64,000 nucleotides of DNA from Taxawa tesnikishii (nom. ined.) (Eukaryota; Ascomycota; Dothideomycetes; Dothideales). Shown piece after piece: positions 43,522 through 55,616 of this stretch. Position 1 is the first letter of the stretch, and each line of letters starts with the position of its first letter. Both the position numbers and the translations under genes were made by a program. The DNA lies in NCBI GenBank assembly GCA_030247885.1, contig JAPDRO010000003.1, positions 558,001-622,000 on the forward strand. The letters run 5' to 3'. The notes below the pieces were generated by a model. The model worked only from the letters and a program-made list of their open reading frames with translations. It searched no databases and was not told the origin of the DNA.

Positions 43522-45977
43522 GTTTGGTTTTGATGGGTTTGGAAGACGACTTGGTCTTTGGGTTGTGGTGATAGTGGTTCGAATTGGTAAATCGAGGTCA
43601 AAGAACGACCACTTGAGTGTCTACCGAAATAGGTTGGTGTTGTTGATGGGGAGGATGAGTCTGTGTTCGAGAACAGAGCCGGGCTGGAGCATGGGGGTCT
43701 ATATAGGATATCAGTCTCGTGCAAGTCAGAGCGAATGGGTTGGTACGAATAGGCGGGCGGCGGACCCTGAACGAGATGGAGGGTGGGCTAAGATCGACAA
43801 ATGATGCGTGTGGTCCGGACAAGCGACGACGCCAGCCGCGTCGATAAAGTAAGCCTTTGGTGGGAGTTCAACATCGACGGCCGCTGATAGGCTTGATGCG
43901 CGCGACACCCAAGGGTCCTCCTATGACACAGATTCCACAACTGCAGGGTCTGAGCCCCTGCAGGCTGAGGCGCTGTCCCGCTATGATGAAAATTCCGCCG
44001 GCTGCGGGAAGCAGCAGTGAGCAGTGCGGCGCCGTTCTGCACACGCCCGACCCGCGACTCTGTGCCCGCTGCAGCTGCTAGGCCGGCTGACGTGAAGCTG
44101 CAGTCACCTGAATTCGTCCTCGTTACGTCGATTCCTCCTCCGAGCCGCATAACCCACGGTTTAGGAAAAAATTCTGGTTCCGCAACGGGCACGTACCGAC
44201 TGTTACGTCTTATGCGCGTACTTTTTCCTTGCCTAGATTCTCATCAAAACACACAACAGTCGCAACAGCCGTGTTTGCGCGTTCGCTCGAGGAAGCCCGC
44301 GTCGACAGCATGCATCCGGCAACCCCAGGGGAGAGGGAGAGAGGGAGAGAGGGAAGCGAGACCCCGGTCAGAGTCTGCAGCTCCAGGCAATCCTTCCCGC
44401 CAGCAAGCGCCTGCGCTCTGCACATCCGAGTGAGCAAATGACGCACATGGAACGGCCGTTGGGGCCCGGATGCCTGCCAGTGACGTCCCAAGCCTTTCAG
44501 CCTCACCAATAACGTTAACTTCCACCAAGCGCCTGTACTCGTCTGCTCGGAGGAGCACTAGCGCCGCATCCCCTGGGAACTGTATAGCGCAGCAGATATC
44601 CTTGTTAGATAGAGCGATCAGCCTACGCCTATTATCGCAACCAGCAAAGGACCACGCCCTTGCTGCCGACTGGCGCGTGCTCTGACAAAGGGCTACGTGG
44701 ACGGCTGCGGGCAACGAGTCGCGCGAACAGTCTCTCCAGTAGGACATGGGCGCATTGGCCGATCCCGCCGACCCCAGACCTCCATCAGCCAAGGCCTCGC
44801 ACGGGATCCCTGCGTCACTGTAACGCAGCGGTCTAGACAAAATTGCCGACTCGAGCGAGCTTGTGTCACCCAGTCCCGAGCATCTCGTCATTCCTCTTTT
44901 TGCAGATGTGCATCGGTCAACCACTGGCACTTGCTAGCAACCGTGTATGGTCCGAAGGATGGGCCACACAGTGTGCGCGGAGCTACTGCTATCTCGATTC
45001 GACTCTAAGCTGTCGCGTGCAATCGAGTGGACTGTCCCTAGCATGCGCGCTGCAGCCGTTACGACGGAACAACTAGCGCGTCTCTCTCTCCAAGCCGCTT
45101 CCGCTTGTCTCTTCTTGTCCGTCTCAAAGATGTGTTTAAGGCGATGGCATCAGAGCTGACGGTCAAGGAACAGTCATCGGCTACGCGGACAGCCTCTTAC
45201 GTGGTTAGCACACGGGCCCCCTGGCTCTCCGCAAAGCCGTCATTGCTTGCAATTGCAACGCGTTCCACTCCTTCCACTCGTTCCATGCATCGATAATCTC
45301 AGGAGCCCCTATAAGCGCCTATAAGCACTGCCTAGAAACCGATTCATGTCGCGGGTATAGCGTCATGGCTTCTCCACTTGGCCTGCCTCGCACGTTGTGG
45401 CCCTTATGTTTGGTTTTGCTCGGACAATGACAGGAGGCTACCAGAGGAATTGCGATTTTCTCCCATATCGACGATGTCAACCTCGATTCGCAACGATGCG
45501 TGCGGCACACTGCAGCTGCGGTTCAACCAGTACCCCAAAATGGGCGCGGCTGTTGTGCAATGTGCAGTGCTTGCTTCTTTTGCGGCTCAACGTTTTCTCT
45601 GCCTCTTCTCCAAGCGCATTGATGTCGAATTCTCCTGACAATGACGTCCGGACCGTTTGAGGCACGTGTGATCTTCGTCATGCTATCTGTCAGTGCGGCA
45701 ACTCCCTTCGCTTCCTGCCTGCTGCCTTGTTCCGCTCATTTCCCTGCATCGAAAGCGACGCTTCGGGGGACTGTTTTGTTGTTCTTGATTCAGAATCCGA
45801 GCTCTTTGCAGGCATAGCCGATTGCAGTCTTTCAAAGATCCTGTCGCCCAGCCGGACGGAAGCGCAGAGGTGAATGTGTGCCAAGCGCCGTTGCGACTGC
45901 ATCGCGATGCAGACGACCAGCTATCCATGCAGACTATGACGTACCTTGGCTTGCTGGAGAAAGCCAAAGGAGGAGCT
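43522..45977. other. 2.4 kb gene-free region
   Basis: Contains a GA-rich tract (GGGAGAGAGGGAGAGAGGGA, about 44330-44352). The longest frame (44244-44930, minus, 228 codons) is Cys/Arg/Ala-rich with no fold signals and is treated as chance. No RNA gene or element seen. Confidence 0.4.
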
Positions 45978-46812
45978 TCAAAGCACCAGGACAAGGATCA
46001 GAAGGAGGATGAGGACGAAGATCAGCACTGCAATGCAACAGCTGGAATAGGTGTCTGCAAAAGATGAGTATGCGAGTGGTTCGGAGGTGTCTTGGATGTG
46101 GACGTACCCTCGTTCTTCCTGATCACCCACCCAATCTTTTTATCCCGGTCTGTAGCTTCCCTCCGACACGATCGGCGACAGTGTCCACGTCGTCCAGTAG
46201 TTCGGCTTGTTCCTCAAGCTCTCTGCCCATGGTATCTGCTTGCGCTCTCAGGTTGCCGACAGTCTGGAATACGCCATCGAGCGCTTCGTCTTGCTCGTGC
46301 ATCATCTCCATCTGCCTTTGCTCTTCGAACTCCGCGTATCCATCCTCTCCCTCTCCCTCACTGTCAAAATCGCTAGGATGCGGCAATGAATCTCCATTGA
46401 CCTTGCCCTTGCCCTTGTTCCGCGCATCGTGAACTGTTTTCAACAACTCTTCCCGCATATCCTCCACCTCAGCTCCAACTTCCTCGACAAGTCGTCTTCG
46501 TCGCTCGACTTCGTCAAGCTCCAATCCATAGCGATAAGGGTCATGTTCAACAGCCTTGACACTGTCGACGAGGTCTTGGAGATCTGTGGAGAGGTCTTGC
46601 AGTGTTGTCTCGAGCTCGTTGCGCGCCTCTACGAGCTCTGGAGAAGTTGCCGAAGAAGCAGAAGACCGGATACGTATATACGACGTGAACAGCGGGCGGG
46701 TGGTGTTGAGAAGCGAAAGGACATCCCTATATAGCTGTTAATGAGACAGTCGCATGTCGAACCCTGTTGGTGCCTACGCCTGCACTTGGAGAAAGGGATC
46801 CTGGTTGCTCAT
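45978..46812 (-). CDS. TLG1: Tlg1-like Qc-SNARE of Golgi/endosomes
   Basis: Syntaxin-6/Tlg1-type SNARE acting in endosome-to-Golgi fusion. Three exons, 46778-46812, 46108-46726 and 45978-46054, with introns of 51 and 53 bp; 243 aa. The tiny first exon encodes MSNQDPFLQVQA; exon 2 continues DVLSLLNTTRPLFTSYIRIR and the Habc-type helices (ELETTLQDLSTDLQDLVDSV; HDPYRYGLELDEVERRRR). The Qc-SNARE motif is EEQRQMEMMHEQDEALDGVF through ELEEQAELLDDVDTVADRVG. The C-terminal exon gives the anchor YSSCCIAVLIFVLILLLILV with flanking cysteines. The frame breaks at a short run (46130-46132): one base more gives the conserved KRLGWVIRKNED. As in the family, the protein ends right after the membrane anchor. 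Confidence 0.92.
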
Positions 46813-47210
46813 CTCGTCCGCAGGTTCCGTTGGCACGAGATAACAGTCGATGCGCTCCGCAGGTTGGATAGTGCGATAGTGCGCCTCGTTAGTCCGCTAT
46901 TCTCAGGATTGTGATGAAGGTGGTTGGCAAAGATCCAGAGAGGTCGAGGAGTTGCTATACGCTGTGTACGTTGAGTAGATTGGGTAGTTGCATGGGTGCG
47001 GTCAGAACGGTCGTGCCTGATCCAGGGACGCGACGCGACGGAGAGGGCCGCGTGTGGGGTTCATCCCGCGAGTTTTTATCCATTTTGCCGTTTTATTCAC
47101 TTGCTTGATTCTCACAGTCAGCGATATTGTCCGATCGCGATGCGGTAGCGTGGAATCTCGGTCACCTAATCCTGTATCTGCTTGCAGAGGTTTCCTCATC
47201 TCACAACACA
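46813..47210. promoter_or_regulatory. Divergent intergenic region TLG1 / METTL25-like
   Basis: About 400 bp between divergent starts. Includes inverted GATGCGCTCCGCAG-like motifs near 46850. No clear TATA box. Confidence 0.35.
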
Positions 47211-49125
47211 ATGGGGCCGGAGAAGCCATTACCAATCTCTCCCGAATGGAGCGACTCTATGAGTTATGCCGAGTCCCTCCTCGACTTTGTGCAATCTTCT
47301 GATCTTCTTCGCACCTTGTGTGGTGGAGTCCATATTCTGGATTTCTTTACACGAAAGCCCGATCTGTATTCCCAAGTCCTGCCGGAAGAATGGCGCACTT
47401 TCTTCCAACTACACGATATCATGGATATATTGGATCTTTTCATGCGGGATGATCTAGCAAGCATTAGCCAGGGGAATCACGAGCGGTGGCGCGGAGATTC
47501 TATGCCCCCAGAGAGCCTCATAGAGCATTTGCAGGCAGTCCGGAAGTATAGCCTTCATCGGGATTTCGTACCTCCCTCAAGTGGCACAAAGAATGGGCAG
47601 CGACAGAAGCTGGCTCGTCATGTCACGCAGGGCATGAACGTCAAAAGATCCATGAAGTCGACAACTTCGCGCGCTATCTAGAGAAGCTGACTGCAGACAT
47701 AGCAGATTCTCGAAACCAGCAGATTACCCATTTGGTCGATTTTGGATCAGGCCAAAATTACCTTGGGCGAGCTCTTGCAAGTCCCCATTCAACAAGCATA
47801 TCATAGCTGTGGAAAGCAGGCAGCACAACATAGAAGGCGCCCGAAATTGGGACATACTGGCAAAGCTCGCCCCAAAACCGCAGATCAACAGAAACAAAAA
47901 GGAGTACCGCGCTCAACTGGCGGTACTTGCCAGAGGAGAATCCCCACAACCTCCGATTGAGGAAGAGGAATCCTTGAGAGAAGAGAAAGAAACCAACCCT
48001 TTGGTGGCACCAGTCACAGTAGCTGAGGACCATGAGCACAAGGACGGAGCTTCTGAAACCCCGGTCGGTCACCGCGCCAATCTGCAAATATCCGCGGAGG
48101 GAGTGGGTACTATCCAATACGTTGAGCACTGGATCCAGGATGGCAATCTTTCCGCAGTCGTTGATCAGATTGTAGATGAGGACACCATCCGCAGTAGAGC
48201 TTCGAACAACCTTAACGGGGTGCACGAAGCCGCTGGGACTTCGTTTGTCGAGGGCAGCATTGCGGTCAAAGAGGACACAAAGGCGTCCGATCCTCGACTC
48301 ATGGTTATGTCACTCCATTCATGCGGCAATCTCGTCCACCACGGTCTACGCACGCTTCTCCTCAATCCTGCAGTATCTGCGGTGGCCATGATAGGCTGTT
48401 GCTACAATCTTCTAAGCGAACGGCTGGGGCCAACAACTTACAAGCACCCACGGTTACGGTCGTACCATCCGAGGTTGGGAAAGACCGCTCAGGCCTTTGA
48501 TCCCCACGGATTTCCAATGTCAGATCGTCTCTGCAACTATGAGCATGGAGGCGAGAAAGGACTGCGTCTCAACATCACCGCGCGTATGATGGCTGTACAA
48601 GCGCCGCAGAACTGGGGCAAGAAGGATAGCGATGACTTCTTCACGAGACATTTCTTCCGTGCTCTGCTGCAGCGCATCTTTCTCGATCGAGGTATCGTCG
48701 ACGAGCCTGGTCCAGTAGATGATGTGGTCGGCGGAAGTCCTCTCGGCTTCACTGGCGGAACAGCACCTATCATCATAGGTTCTTTGAGAAAGTCATGCTA
48801 CAACGACTTCGTCAGCTATGTGCGCGGAGCCACCGCAAAACTCGTACATGATCCGGATCGTGGCACGTTCTTCGAAGAGAAAATGCGAGACCTTACAGAC
48901 GAGGAGATCCGGGATTACGAGAGAAGATATGCACACCGCAAGAAGGAGCTCAGCGTCATCTGGAGTCTCATGGCGTTCAGCGCAGCCGTCGTCGAAGCTA
49001 CTATCGTGGTGGACCGTTGGCTGTGGCTCAAAGAACAGAAGGAGGTTGCAGAGGCTTGGGTAGAGCCGGTCTTCGACTACAAACAAAGCCCGCGCAATCT
49101 GGTGATCGTCGGCATCAAGCACTGA
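47211..49125 (+). CDS. METTL25/RRNAD1-like methyltransferase-fold protein
   Basis: Member of the METTL25/METTL25B (RRNAD1) family, putative S-adenosylmethionine-binding proteins whose substrate is not established. About 638 aa, single exon. The N-terminal domain begins MGPEKPLPISPEWSDSM and includes LCGGVHILDFFTRKPDLYSQ. The SAM-site region reads NVKKIHEVDNFARYL, then THLVDFGSGQNYLGRALAS (motif I) and IIAVESRQHN (acidic end of strand 2). The C-terminal family block is MSLHSCGNLVHHGLRTLL, AMIGCCYNLLSE and GFPMSDRL. Two breaks occur at runs: A4 at 47643-47646 and C4 at 47783-47786, each short by one base. The ATG at 47211 is preferred over 47127 because MGPEKP leads directly into the conserved start. 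Confidence 0.85.
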
Positions 49126-49675
49126 GGAGAGTGGCTGCGGCTCGGAAGACGGGGTTGTCCTGGGAGCTACACATTGCCGCAACCCTGCGTTGTGAGGCTG
49201 GCATTCCCGCCCATCACTTGATTTCAGCGTCAATGGCTAGCGAGTGCAGGGTTCTGATACCTGTAGGGAGACTCTTTACAGGGAGTCTCGAGTTGTACTG
49301 AAGCGAGACACTTGCTGCAGGCGTGGAAAGGGAAACTTCAATGCCCATTGACGTTGGATTCAAGGTGGAGTCGGAATTGTACATAGTGTCTCGTCTGCGA
49401 GTCCCCGATAACTGCTGTTGTACTGTAGATAGATAGATGCGCACGCGTGCTGTGATATTTGCAAGTGTCGGGTTGAACACCCGCCAAGCCACGGTTCGGA
49501 ACGTGGAGTGCTTCATGACCTATATATATCTGTAGCCGTTCCCCCTCGTCAGCAACTTGCGACATCCGAGGCTAGAACGCAGCCCGGCAATTCTTGTCGA
49601 ACCTGGGTTGTGGTGAGCCAGACAAGTTGCACAGGCATTTCCTCGTACGGCTGACCTCTCTCTTCCGTGCCCAGC
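49126..49675. other. Intergenic region
   Basis: About 550 bp. A TATATATAT tract lies near 49523 and could serve the downstream gene. No other feature. Confidence 0.4.
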
Positions 49676-50302
49676 ATGCACGACGAGCGTAAGCCAACCA
49701 CACCAGTTACCACACCTACGAAAGCGTGCTGGGTCGTACTAACCGACAAACAGGGAACCACCTGCTCGCGCAGGTCCCACTGACCGTCTCCCCTTCGTCA
49801 CCCTCCCCAAAGCCCCAACCCTTCCGCACAATTACACCTCTCTACCCTCGACCCTACCACCCTCCTCCATCTCCGCGTCAGCCGCCGATGACGGCCAGCC
49901 CCCAGCATACGTCACCTCCTCGTCCGGTTTCGCGGCCCACCCGTCCGCCATCATTGCGCAAAACCGTGCGCTTCTCGAGCAGCTGGCGAAGAGCGCGCGC
50001 GACGCAGAACACGCGGTCACGAGATGGGAGGCGGGGATCCGGGAGCGCGAGCTGGCCGAGAAGAGGAGGAAGGCGCCCGGCTGGCTGGACAGAGAGGAGA
50101 AGATCCTGGAGCCGGAGAGGGCGGCGCAGGCTACGGGCGGTGGGGAGGGGGTGCAAGAGGCGCGGAGGAGCAGCGCGACAGACCGCCCGAGGAGCGCGAC
50201 TTGCTGAGCGATGATGTTGGGGTTGTTGGTCAGGGCGACAGAGAAGTCAGTGACCTGGGCGCGCAGATGGATATGGCTTTCGGGAGGGATCAGATGGGTT
50301 AG
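49676..50302 (+). CDS. Coiled-coil protein, unassigned, about 187 aa
   Basis: Not recognised. Exon 1 is 49676-49688 (MHDE plus one base); a 65-bp intron (49689-49753) with GTAAGC donor and a perfect TACTAAC branch box at 49737-49743 leads to exon 2. The protein has a Pro/Ser-rich start, then a charged helix (IIAQNRALLEQLAKSARDAE, VTRWEAGIRERELAEKRRKA) followed by PGWLDREEKILEPER and an acidic C-terminus (ERDLLSDDVGVVGQGDREVS) ending MDMAFGRDQMG. Two run-length errors are needed: one C in a C4 run just after the splice (about 49780-49805) and one G at the G5 run 50147-50151. The conserved-looking helix and C-terminus suggest a real gene. It converges on the CASTOR-like gene. Confidence 0.55.
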
Positions 50303-50493
50303 AGTAGTAGAACATCCCGTGCTGTCTACGGGAGAAGCACGTTCAGAAGAGCATGGCAGCGAGAATACGAAGGGCAGAATCGGATGCGCAAGCTGGGCTG
50401 AATCGACAAGGTTGCCTCATTCACTACGACTTTGGGAGCAGGCCGGGACAACACAACAAATTGCATGAGTATTGCGATATATGTTCATGGGCC

Positions 50494-52142
50494 CTATAGC
50501 GAACTCCGCCCATGCATAAACCATTTCCCGACCATGCACAAAAATGCTTTGCGACCAGCACATCTACACTCTTTCTGGCGCGCTGTACGGCAGTGGACCC
50601 CCAGGACGGACCCCGCTTGACCATCCTTTACGTCGCTGTTGCAGGCTTCGTCCATCTCCTTCAGGGCCTCGAGAGCCGCTTCCACTTCATCGTCCTGCAC
50701 GATCACGTTTCCGGCTCTCGCGGTGCTGAGGTAGCTCATGTTGAAGCCCTCACGCATGCCGTTACCCATACGATCGAGCAGGCGACCCGCAACACCGCAG
50801 ACGATACCAGCGCTCTCCTCAGGGAGCCCACTGAGGTCCAGCATAATCGGGATATGGGTTTGCTCGGTCATCAGCAGGACATCTCTTCCTTCTTTAGGGA
50901 ACCTTGACAACAACCGTTTTTCCAGCGTCAGGGACACGGATTCGGTCTCGCTTAGGGTGATGGATAAGAAGCGAGGGGTGTTGATCAAACAGCTGATAAC
51001 CCCATATTGCACCTTGTCCTGGGTGGCTCGATCGCCCTTGTACCCGGCGCAGAGGATGAGCTCCATGGTATCATCGACACGTGGGATGATGTTGTTGCGC
51101 TTGAGCGTTTGAAATGTTTTCGTCTGCCATCCAGCAACGGTCTGCGGAGGTGGAGTGCTGGGAGATTGAGCATCGATACTGGAGGAGGACGAAGCATTGC
51201 GGTTGTGGCCGTGTAAAGGAGAGGATAGGTTGGTCATATTGGAAGAGAAATGACCGTTCGGCTGATGCTCGAAGGCAAAGCCTTGATCTTCCAGCGCCCG
51301 AATTACCGTAATCCGAGAACGATGCGGGATGAGAACAAAGTCGCAGTAATAGCTGGTGATGAAAAATATAGAACTGAAGTCTGCTGTAAGTATGCTGTTT
51401 ACTTGTGCATCAGTGGATTTGCACTTACATTCCCGCCAAGGCCAGAGGAGCCGTTACATCCAGTACGCGCTGACCTGCTTCAATACCCTCACCTCCGACC
51501 TGGATGATCATAAATTCATCTTGGCTGATGGAGATCTCCTGACTGGACGCCTTGTCCAGTTTGTCCATTACCGGGACAAAAGGTCTTGCCACAGATACCG
51601 GGGACATGCGATGGAGCACTCCATACTTGTTACGGAAATGTTGGTGAAGGGCACGGCATATGCCCACGGCTTGCGAGGAACGGCCTGGTCGTCTTGATGC
51701 GCCGACTCCGACAGCGTCAACAACTGCAAAATTGGTTGGATGAACAGCGGATATAGCGATAAAGGGATATGGACAAGAGCCAGTTGCGTATCCTGTAGAA
51801 GGAAGAGCGCGTTAGCATCACGATCCTCGTCGTCCATCTGGGGACGCGTGACAAGTAATCCCAATGTATCGCCGTCTGAATGGTGGCGCATTCTCGTCTT
51901 GGCCATGTTGCCATCTTTCCTTGGCCCTGAGCATAGTCGTGGCCAGGTTGGAGGGACACTCGCAGTACCCAGCGGAAGGTGCTCGCGGATTGAGGAGAAT
52001 GGGATATTTTCTCGTGCGCCCTTGCGGCAAATTCGCTGGCCACTACGAGCGGTACTTTGATGGAGGTCGCGCTGACATACATTTTGGGATTACATACCAG
52101 AAATTGGAGTTGCGCATTGAGTAAAGTCAACGATCGGTCCAT
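50494..52142 (-). CDS. CASTOR/GATS-like ACT-domain protein
   Basis: Tandem ACT-domain protein resembling animal CASTOR1 (cytosolic arginine sensor for mTORC1) and related fungal proteins. Exon 1 is 52098-52142 (MDRSLTLLNAQLQFL), a long 305-bp intron follows (51793-52097), exon 2 is 51429-51792, a 55-bp intron (51374-51428), exon 3 50494-51373; about 429 aa. Exon 2 gives DTQLALVHIPLSLYPLFIQP and the first ACT segment (PWAYAVPFTNISVTSMECSI). Exon 3 gives SIFFITSYYCDFVLIPHRSR, the hallmark ACT_7-like strand, and later FLSITLSETESVSLTLEKRL with a DVLLMTEQ stretch. The frame breaks at a T4 run (plus-strand A run 51578-51581); one more T joins RYLWQDLF to VPVMDKLDKA. Whether the fungal protein binds arginine is not known. 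Confidence 0.8.
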
Positions 52143-53715
52143 GTCGGACGTCTCAGCGGTTTGTCTGTTCTTGCCCTGCTGGGTATGCTGCGTAGGTCTC
52201 CTTGGAGATCATAACCAAGCAGTGAGTAACAATATTCAGCCGAGGACTATGCAGCTGGCAGGCGCTTTGAAGAAGCGGCAATGTTTGCAGGACTCGGAAG
52301 GCCTTGTCTGGAGTAATGGATAGGAGGGCGCAATCGGGGTTCGTGACAACAAAAGCACCGCTGTCAAAATAGGAGCGGAGCAGAGCTTCGACGTCAGGAC
52401 TATGGTGTAGTAATGCAACGACAATGATGGGACTCCGGTTGACCACTGAATTGGTTGAGGGGGTTTGTGGCCGTGGGGTGGCCGTCCAATGGAGAACCCT
52501 GCCGGTGCGATCTCCCGCTGCTCTCCCGAAGAACGAGTGGGATGGCGATTGCGATGTGACTGCGAGACAAAGCACAGCACGAAGACAAAGACGCGCGATG
52601 CAAGCAAGCACGCAGACGGTCTTCGTTGGCAGTGATATCTCTGACTCTGACGCGCTTGGCGCCAAAGTCTGTCCAGTGGACCTCTACCGCTGATAAAGCG
52701 CCGACTCCCGGAAGGGAAAGCGCCGTGCTTGTGTCGACTGCTCTGCGCTGCTGCTGGCCTCTTCTCAGCTCAGCCCCAGCTCAGGCGCCCACGTGAGCTG
52801 TTCTACAGGCCAGTGTGCCTGGACAGACAAACGATATCTATCGATATGCATACATGAGCTGACTCAGTCCTCATCCGGCCATCTCGCTTTCCTTGTCGGT
52901 ATGCAGGATGCAGACCAAGGAACATGCGCCTGAACGGAGAGGCGACCTTTCTCGCGCGCATGGACCACATGAATCACAGGCCATCCAATCGTTCAGTCCT
53001 TCTCCACACTGTGCATGCGCTACTCTGCTGTTGACGCACCCTCCCCAAGTCACACGGCTTCGAACAGAGTTCGACTCATCGTAGCCAGCTCACGTAACCG
53101 CTTGGAAGCAGGCTGCGTACCTGATTCGGCTCTCCGTAACACATACACACAACAACGAGTACGGCTTGAGGAGACAACGCGGCACGGTTCTGACGCCGTG
53201 GGCCCTTGAAATGTTCCGATCAATGGTCGGCTCGGCAGCAGATGTGCAGCAACTGACTAGGTCCCGCTAGTCCCATGACTTGCAGATGCCTTGGGCGCTC
53301 GGGGTTGATGCGCGAAGTTAAGCATTCTGGCGCATCTGAGAGTGGACCCTATGCCGAAGCGGGCCCGAGGAAGCAATACGTTTCTATACTAAATATTGGT
53401 CCCAGCCGTGTCTGCATTGAGCTCCTGTGGAAGGTCCAAGTCCATGATGAGCAAGCACCCATCCTCGACCCTCTAAGGCCAAGACACCTGCGAGATGACC
53501 GGTGGCCCAGGAACCAAAAGGATGAGGCGCTCGTGTTACATTTCCTCATGCAAGCCACCGGAGCAGAAAAGAGGGGCGTGGGGTTCACTGCCCCCTCTCA
53601 CAGTTGCGCATCTTATCAGGAAGCACCATGACATGGAAAAATAACTGCGTCTGCCGGCTACATGCATCCAGATGCAGTGACGTCCCTTAGAGTACCTTTG
53701 ATCCATGAGGGCTTG
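52143..53715. other. 1.6 kb intergenic region
   Basis: Upstream of the CASTOR-like gene. A 170-codon minus-strand frame (52153-52665) ends just before its start; it has no recognisable domain and may be leader sequence or chance. The rest has no feature. Confidence 0.4.
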
Positions 53716-54609
53716 TTATTTCTTTGCGAACCGCTCAATTTCCTCTCCGAACCAACCGGAGCGCAGCTTTGCAAGAGGTTCCTCCACCTCTGTGGATTTG
53801 TTCCCGAAGACGACGATAGCCCTCTCGTTCCAGCGTCCAGGAATCTCGAGGTTGGCGTCATCTCCGGTGTAGGCTTTCTACCTTTCGCCGTTGAGATGCA
53901 GTGACTGAATGCAATACCGCCAAGGCAACACCTTCTGCAGAGTTGAGTGGTATTCCACCATTACTCAGTGCTACAAAGTAAGGCTCCGTCAGAAGGGACG
54001 TCCTAGTGGCCGTTAGACAAACCACGTTGATAGCGATGTCATGAAGGGGTGTGACGGGGCACAAGGTCCTGACCAGTCCCAACCTTCGAAGAACTAATGT
54101 CAATTAAGGTTCGATGACATCCGGTCGATACCTACAGCACGAGTTTGCAGGCGCCATACACAGGCATGGCGTACTGCAGCATAGGAGCCATGCTTGGGGA
54201 GGTCGTGACAATGCTGTCCCCTTTGCCTTGACGCCGCAAGTGACTCAGTGCTACTTTGCAGAAGCTGAAAGCTCCAACCAGGTTGGTATTAAGAGGTCCT
54301 GTATTAGTTCTTCCAGCTCGCTGTTTTCATCAAACGAATCGTCGAGATAAATTGGTGGTTCCCTCCCGATACCAGCGTTAGTGACGGCGAAGTCAAACTC
54401 GCCGCGTTGTTTGAGTGTGGCAAGGATGGTTTTCCAGGAACTTCGGTCCAATTGCATGAACTCCATGCCTGGCGGCAGCTCGGATTTGGGGGTGTCGTAT
54501 AGAAAATGGAGACTTTGGCCCCTTTCGAATAGAAGAGCTGCGCGGTAGCATATCCTATGCCAGAGCTACCGCCTTCGAGAAGAGCAGACCACTCGCCACG
54601 AAATCTCAT
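53716..54609 (-). pseudogene. Decayed short-chain dehydrogenase/reductase
   Basis: Remains of a classical SDR (NAD(P)-dependent oxidoreductase). The Rossmann start is GGSSGIGYATAQLFYSKGAK (54609 side), then FDFAVTNAGIG (NAG motif), NLVGAFSFCKVALSHLRRQG, the active site TTSPSMA...YAMPVYGACKL (Ser and YxxxK kept) and a C-terminus ERAIVVFGNKSTEVEEPLAK to ERFAKK. The frame is lost at least three times: about two bases out of register after VSIF (near 54505), one base near 54300, and once near 53885 where a TAG also falls in the expected frame. A possible intron lies near 54090-54135. The breaks are not mainly at long homopolymers, unlike in the other genes, so this looks like genuine decay, though one or two could be sequence errors. 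Confidence 0.65.
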
Positions 54610-55616
54610 TGCGCGTACTGCAGGGTCTCATCAGTCACTATGGCAGTGTTTTATTCAAGTGAGGGGATGCTCTGCAGAGTAATCTTTGAGGAAGTCATGA
54701 TGACGGACTGCTCTGGGTCTGAGAAAGCAGTAAAAGAAACTCTTGATGTTTGCACCGGCTCTGCTCCCGAGGGATTCTGTGTGATGTGTGTTTGCTAAAG
54801 CTCTCCATGTCCGCCTTTGTACAACTGTTCGATAATTCAGCACTTGCACGACGATGATCTGAAGTCAAAAGCGGAAAATTTTATTGCTGAGATAGAAAAT
54901 GCCATTCTACGTCGACGCCAGGGCCATGCCCACGTAAGACGCACAGTGCAGCTAGTTCGCGAGGCACGCTGAGTTATTGGACTGCTTTCCCCGTGGTGCA
55001 TAGGTACACATGTAGTTGTTTGGGAGGGATTGAGTTCGCGCTGAGAGTTGGGTGCCGGCCCGCGAGTGGGTCGGCCATACCCGGAAAACGCGCTAGAGCA
55101 CGTGGCGGACGCGTTCGCATACTTATCTGAGTGCTTTACTCTTCCTGTTTTTGGTATGTTGTCCTCGCAATTGGGCGAGCTCCATCGCGCCAACTATAGA
55201 GAGGTTTATGGTGCATATATCGAGGACCTACAAATCTAAAGCAGATGCAGAAGCTGTACAGACTGCGGTCATCCGGCATATCTTCAACTTCCGCTCAATG
55301 AGCAATAGCAGTCCAGAATGTGCGCTGATTCACTCGTTCACTCTTCCAGGGAGCAGCCCTGTTGAATGAATTTATCTGTTCTCTGAATCGTCTCCGAGAG
55401 CTTCGTCTATGATGGTATCAATCCATGCAGACCCCCTGCTACAAGTATCCGTGATGACGCAAATATGCGTGCATCAACAACATATGGACAGGAGCAGGTG
55501 CTACTCGACGCTCACCACACAGTCTCTTCCTTCCTCTCGTGTTTCTGATCAATCATCTGTCCGTTACTCTCTCCGTCTCTCTTCCTCCCTTGTGGTATCA
55601 TACAAGGCTATCGACA
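54610..55616. other. Intergenic region
   Basis: About 1 kb between the decayed SDR and the intact SDR; probable promoter of the latter (CT-rich from 55520). No feature seen. Confidence 0.4.

Noticed and set aside
44244-44930. 228-codon minus-strand frame
   Set aside because: Cys/Arg/Ala-rich without structure, covers a simple GA repeat, no supporting features.
52153-52665. 170-codon minus-strand frame ending just before the CASTOR-like start
   Set aside because: No domain recognised; more likely upstream leader or chance than a separate gene, though an upstream ORF effect is not excluded.
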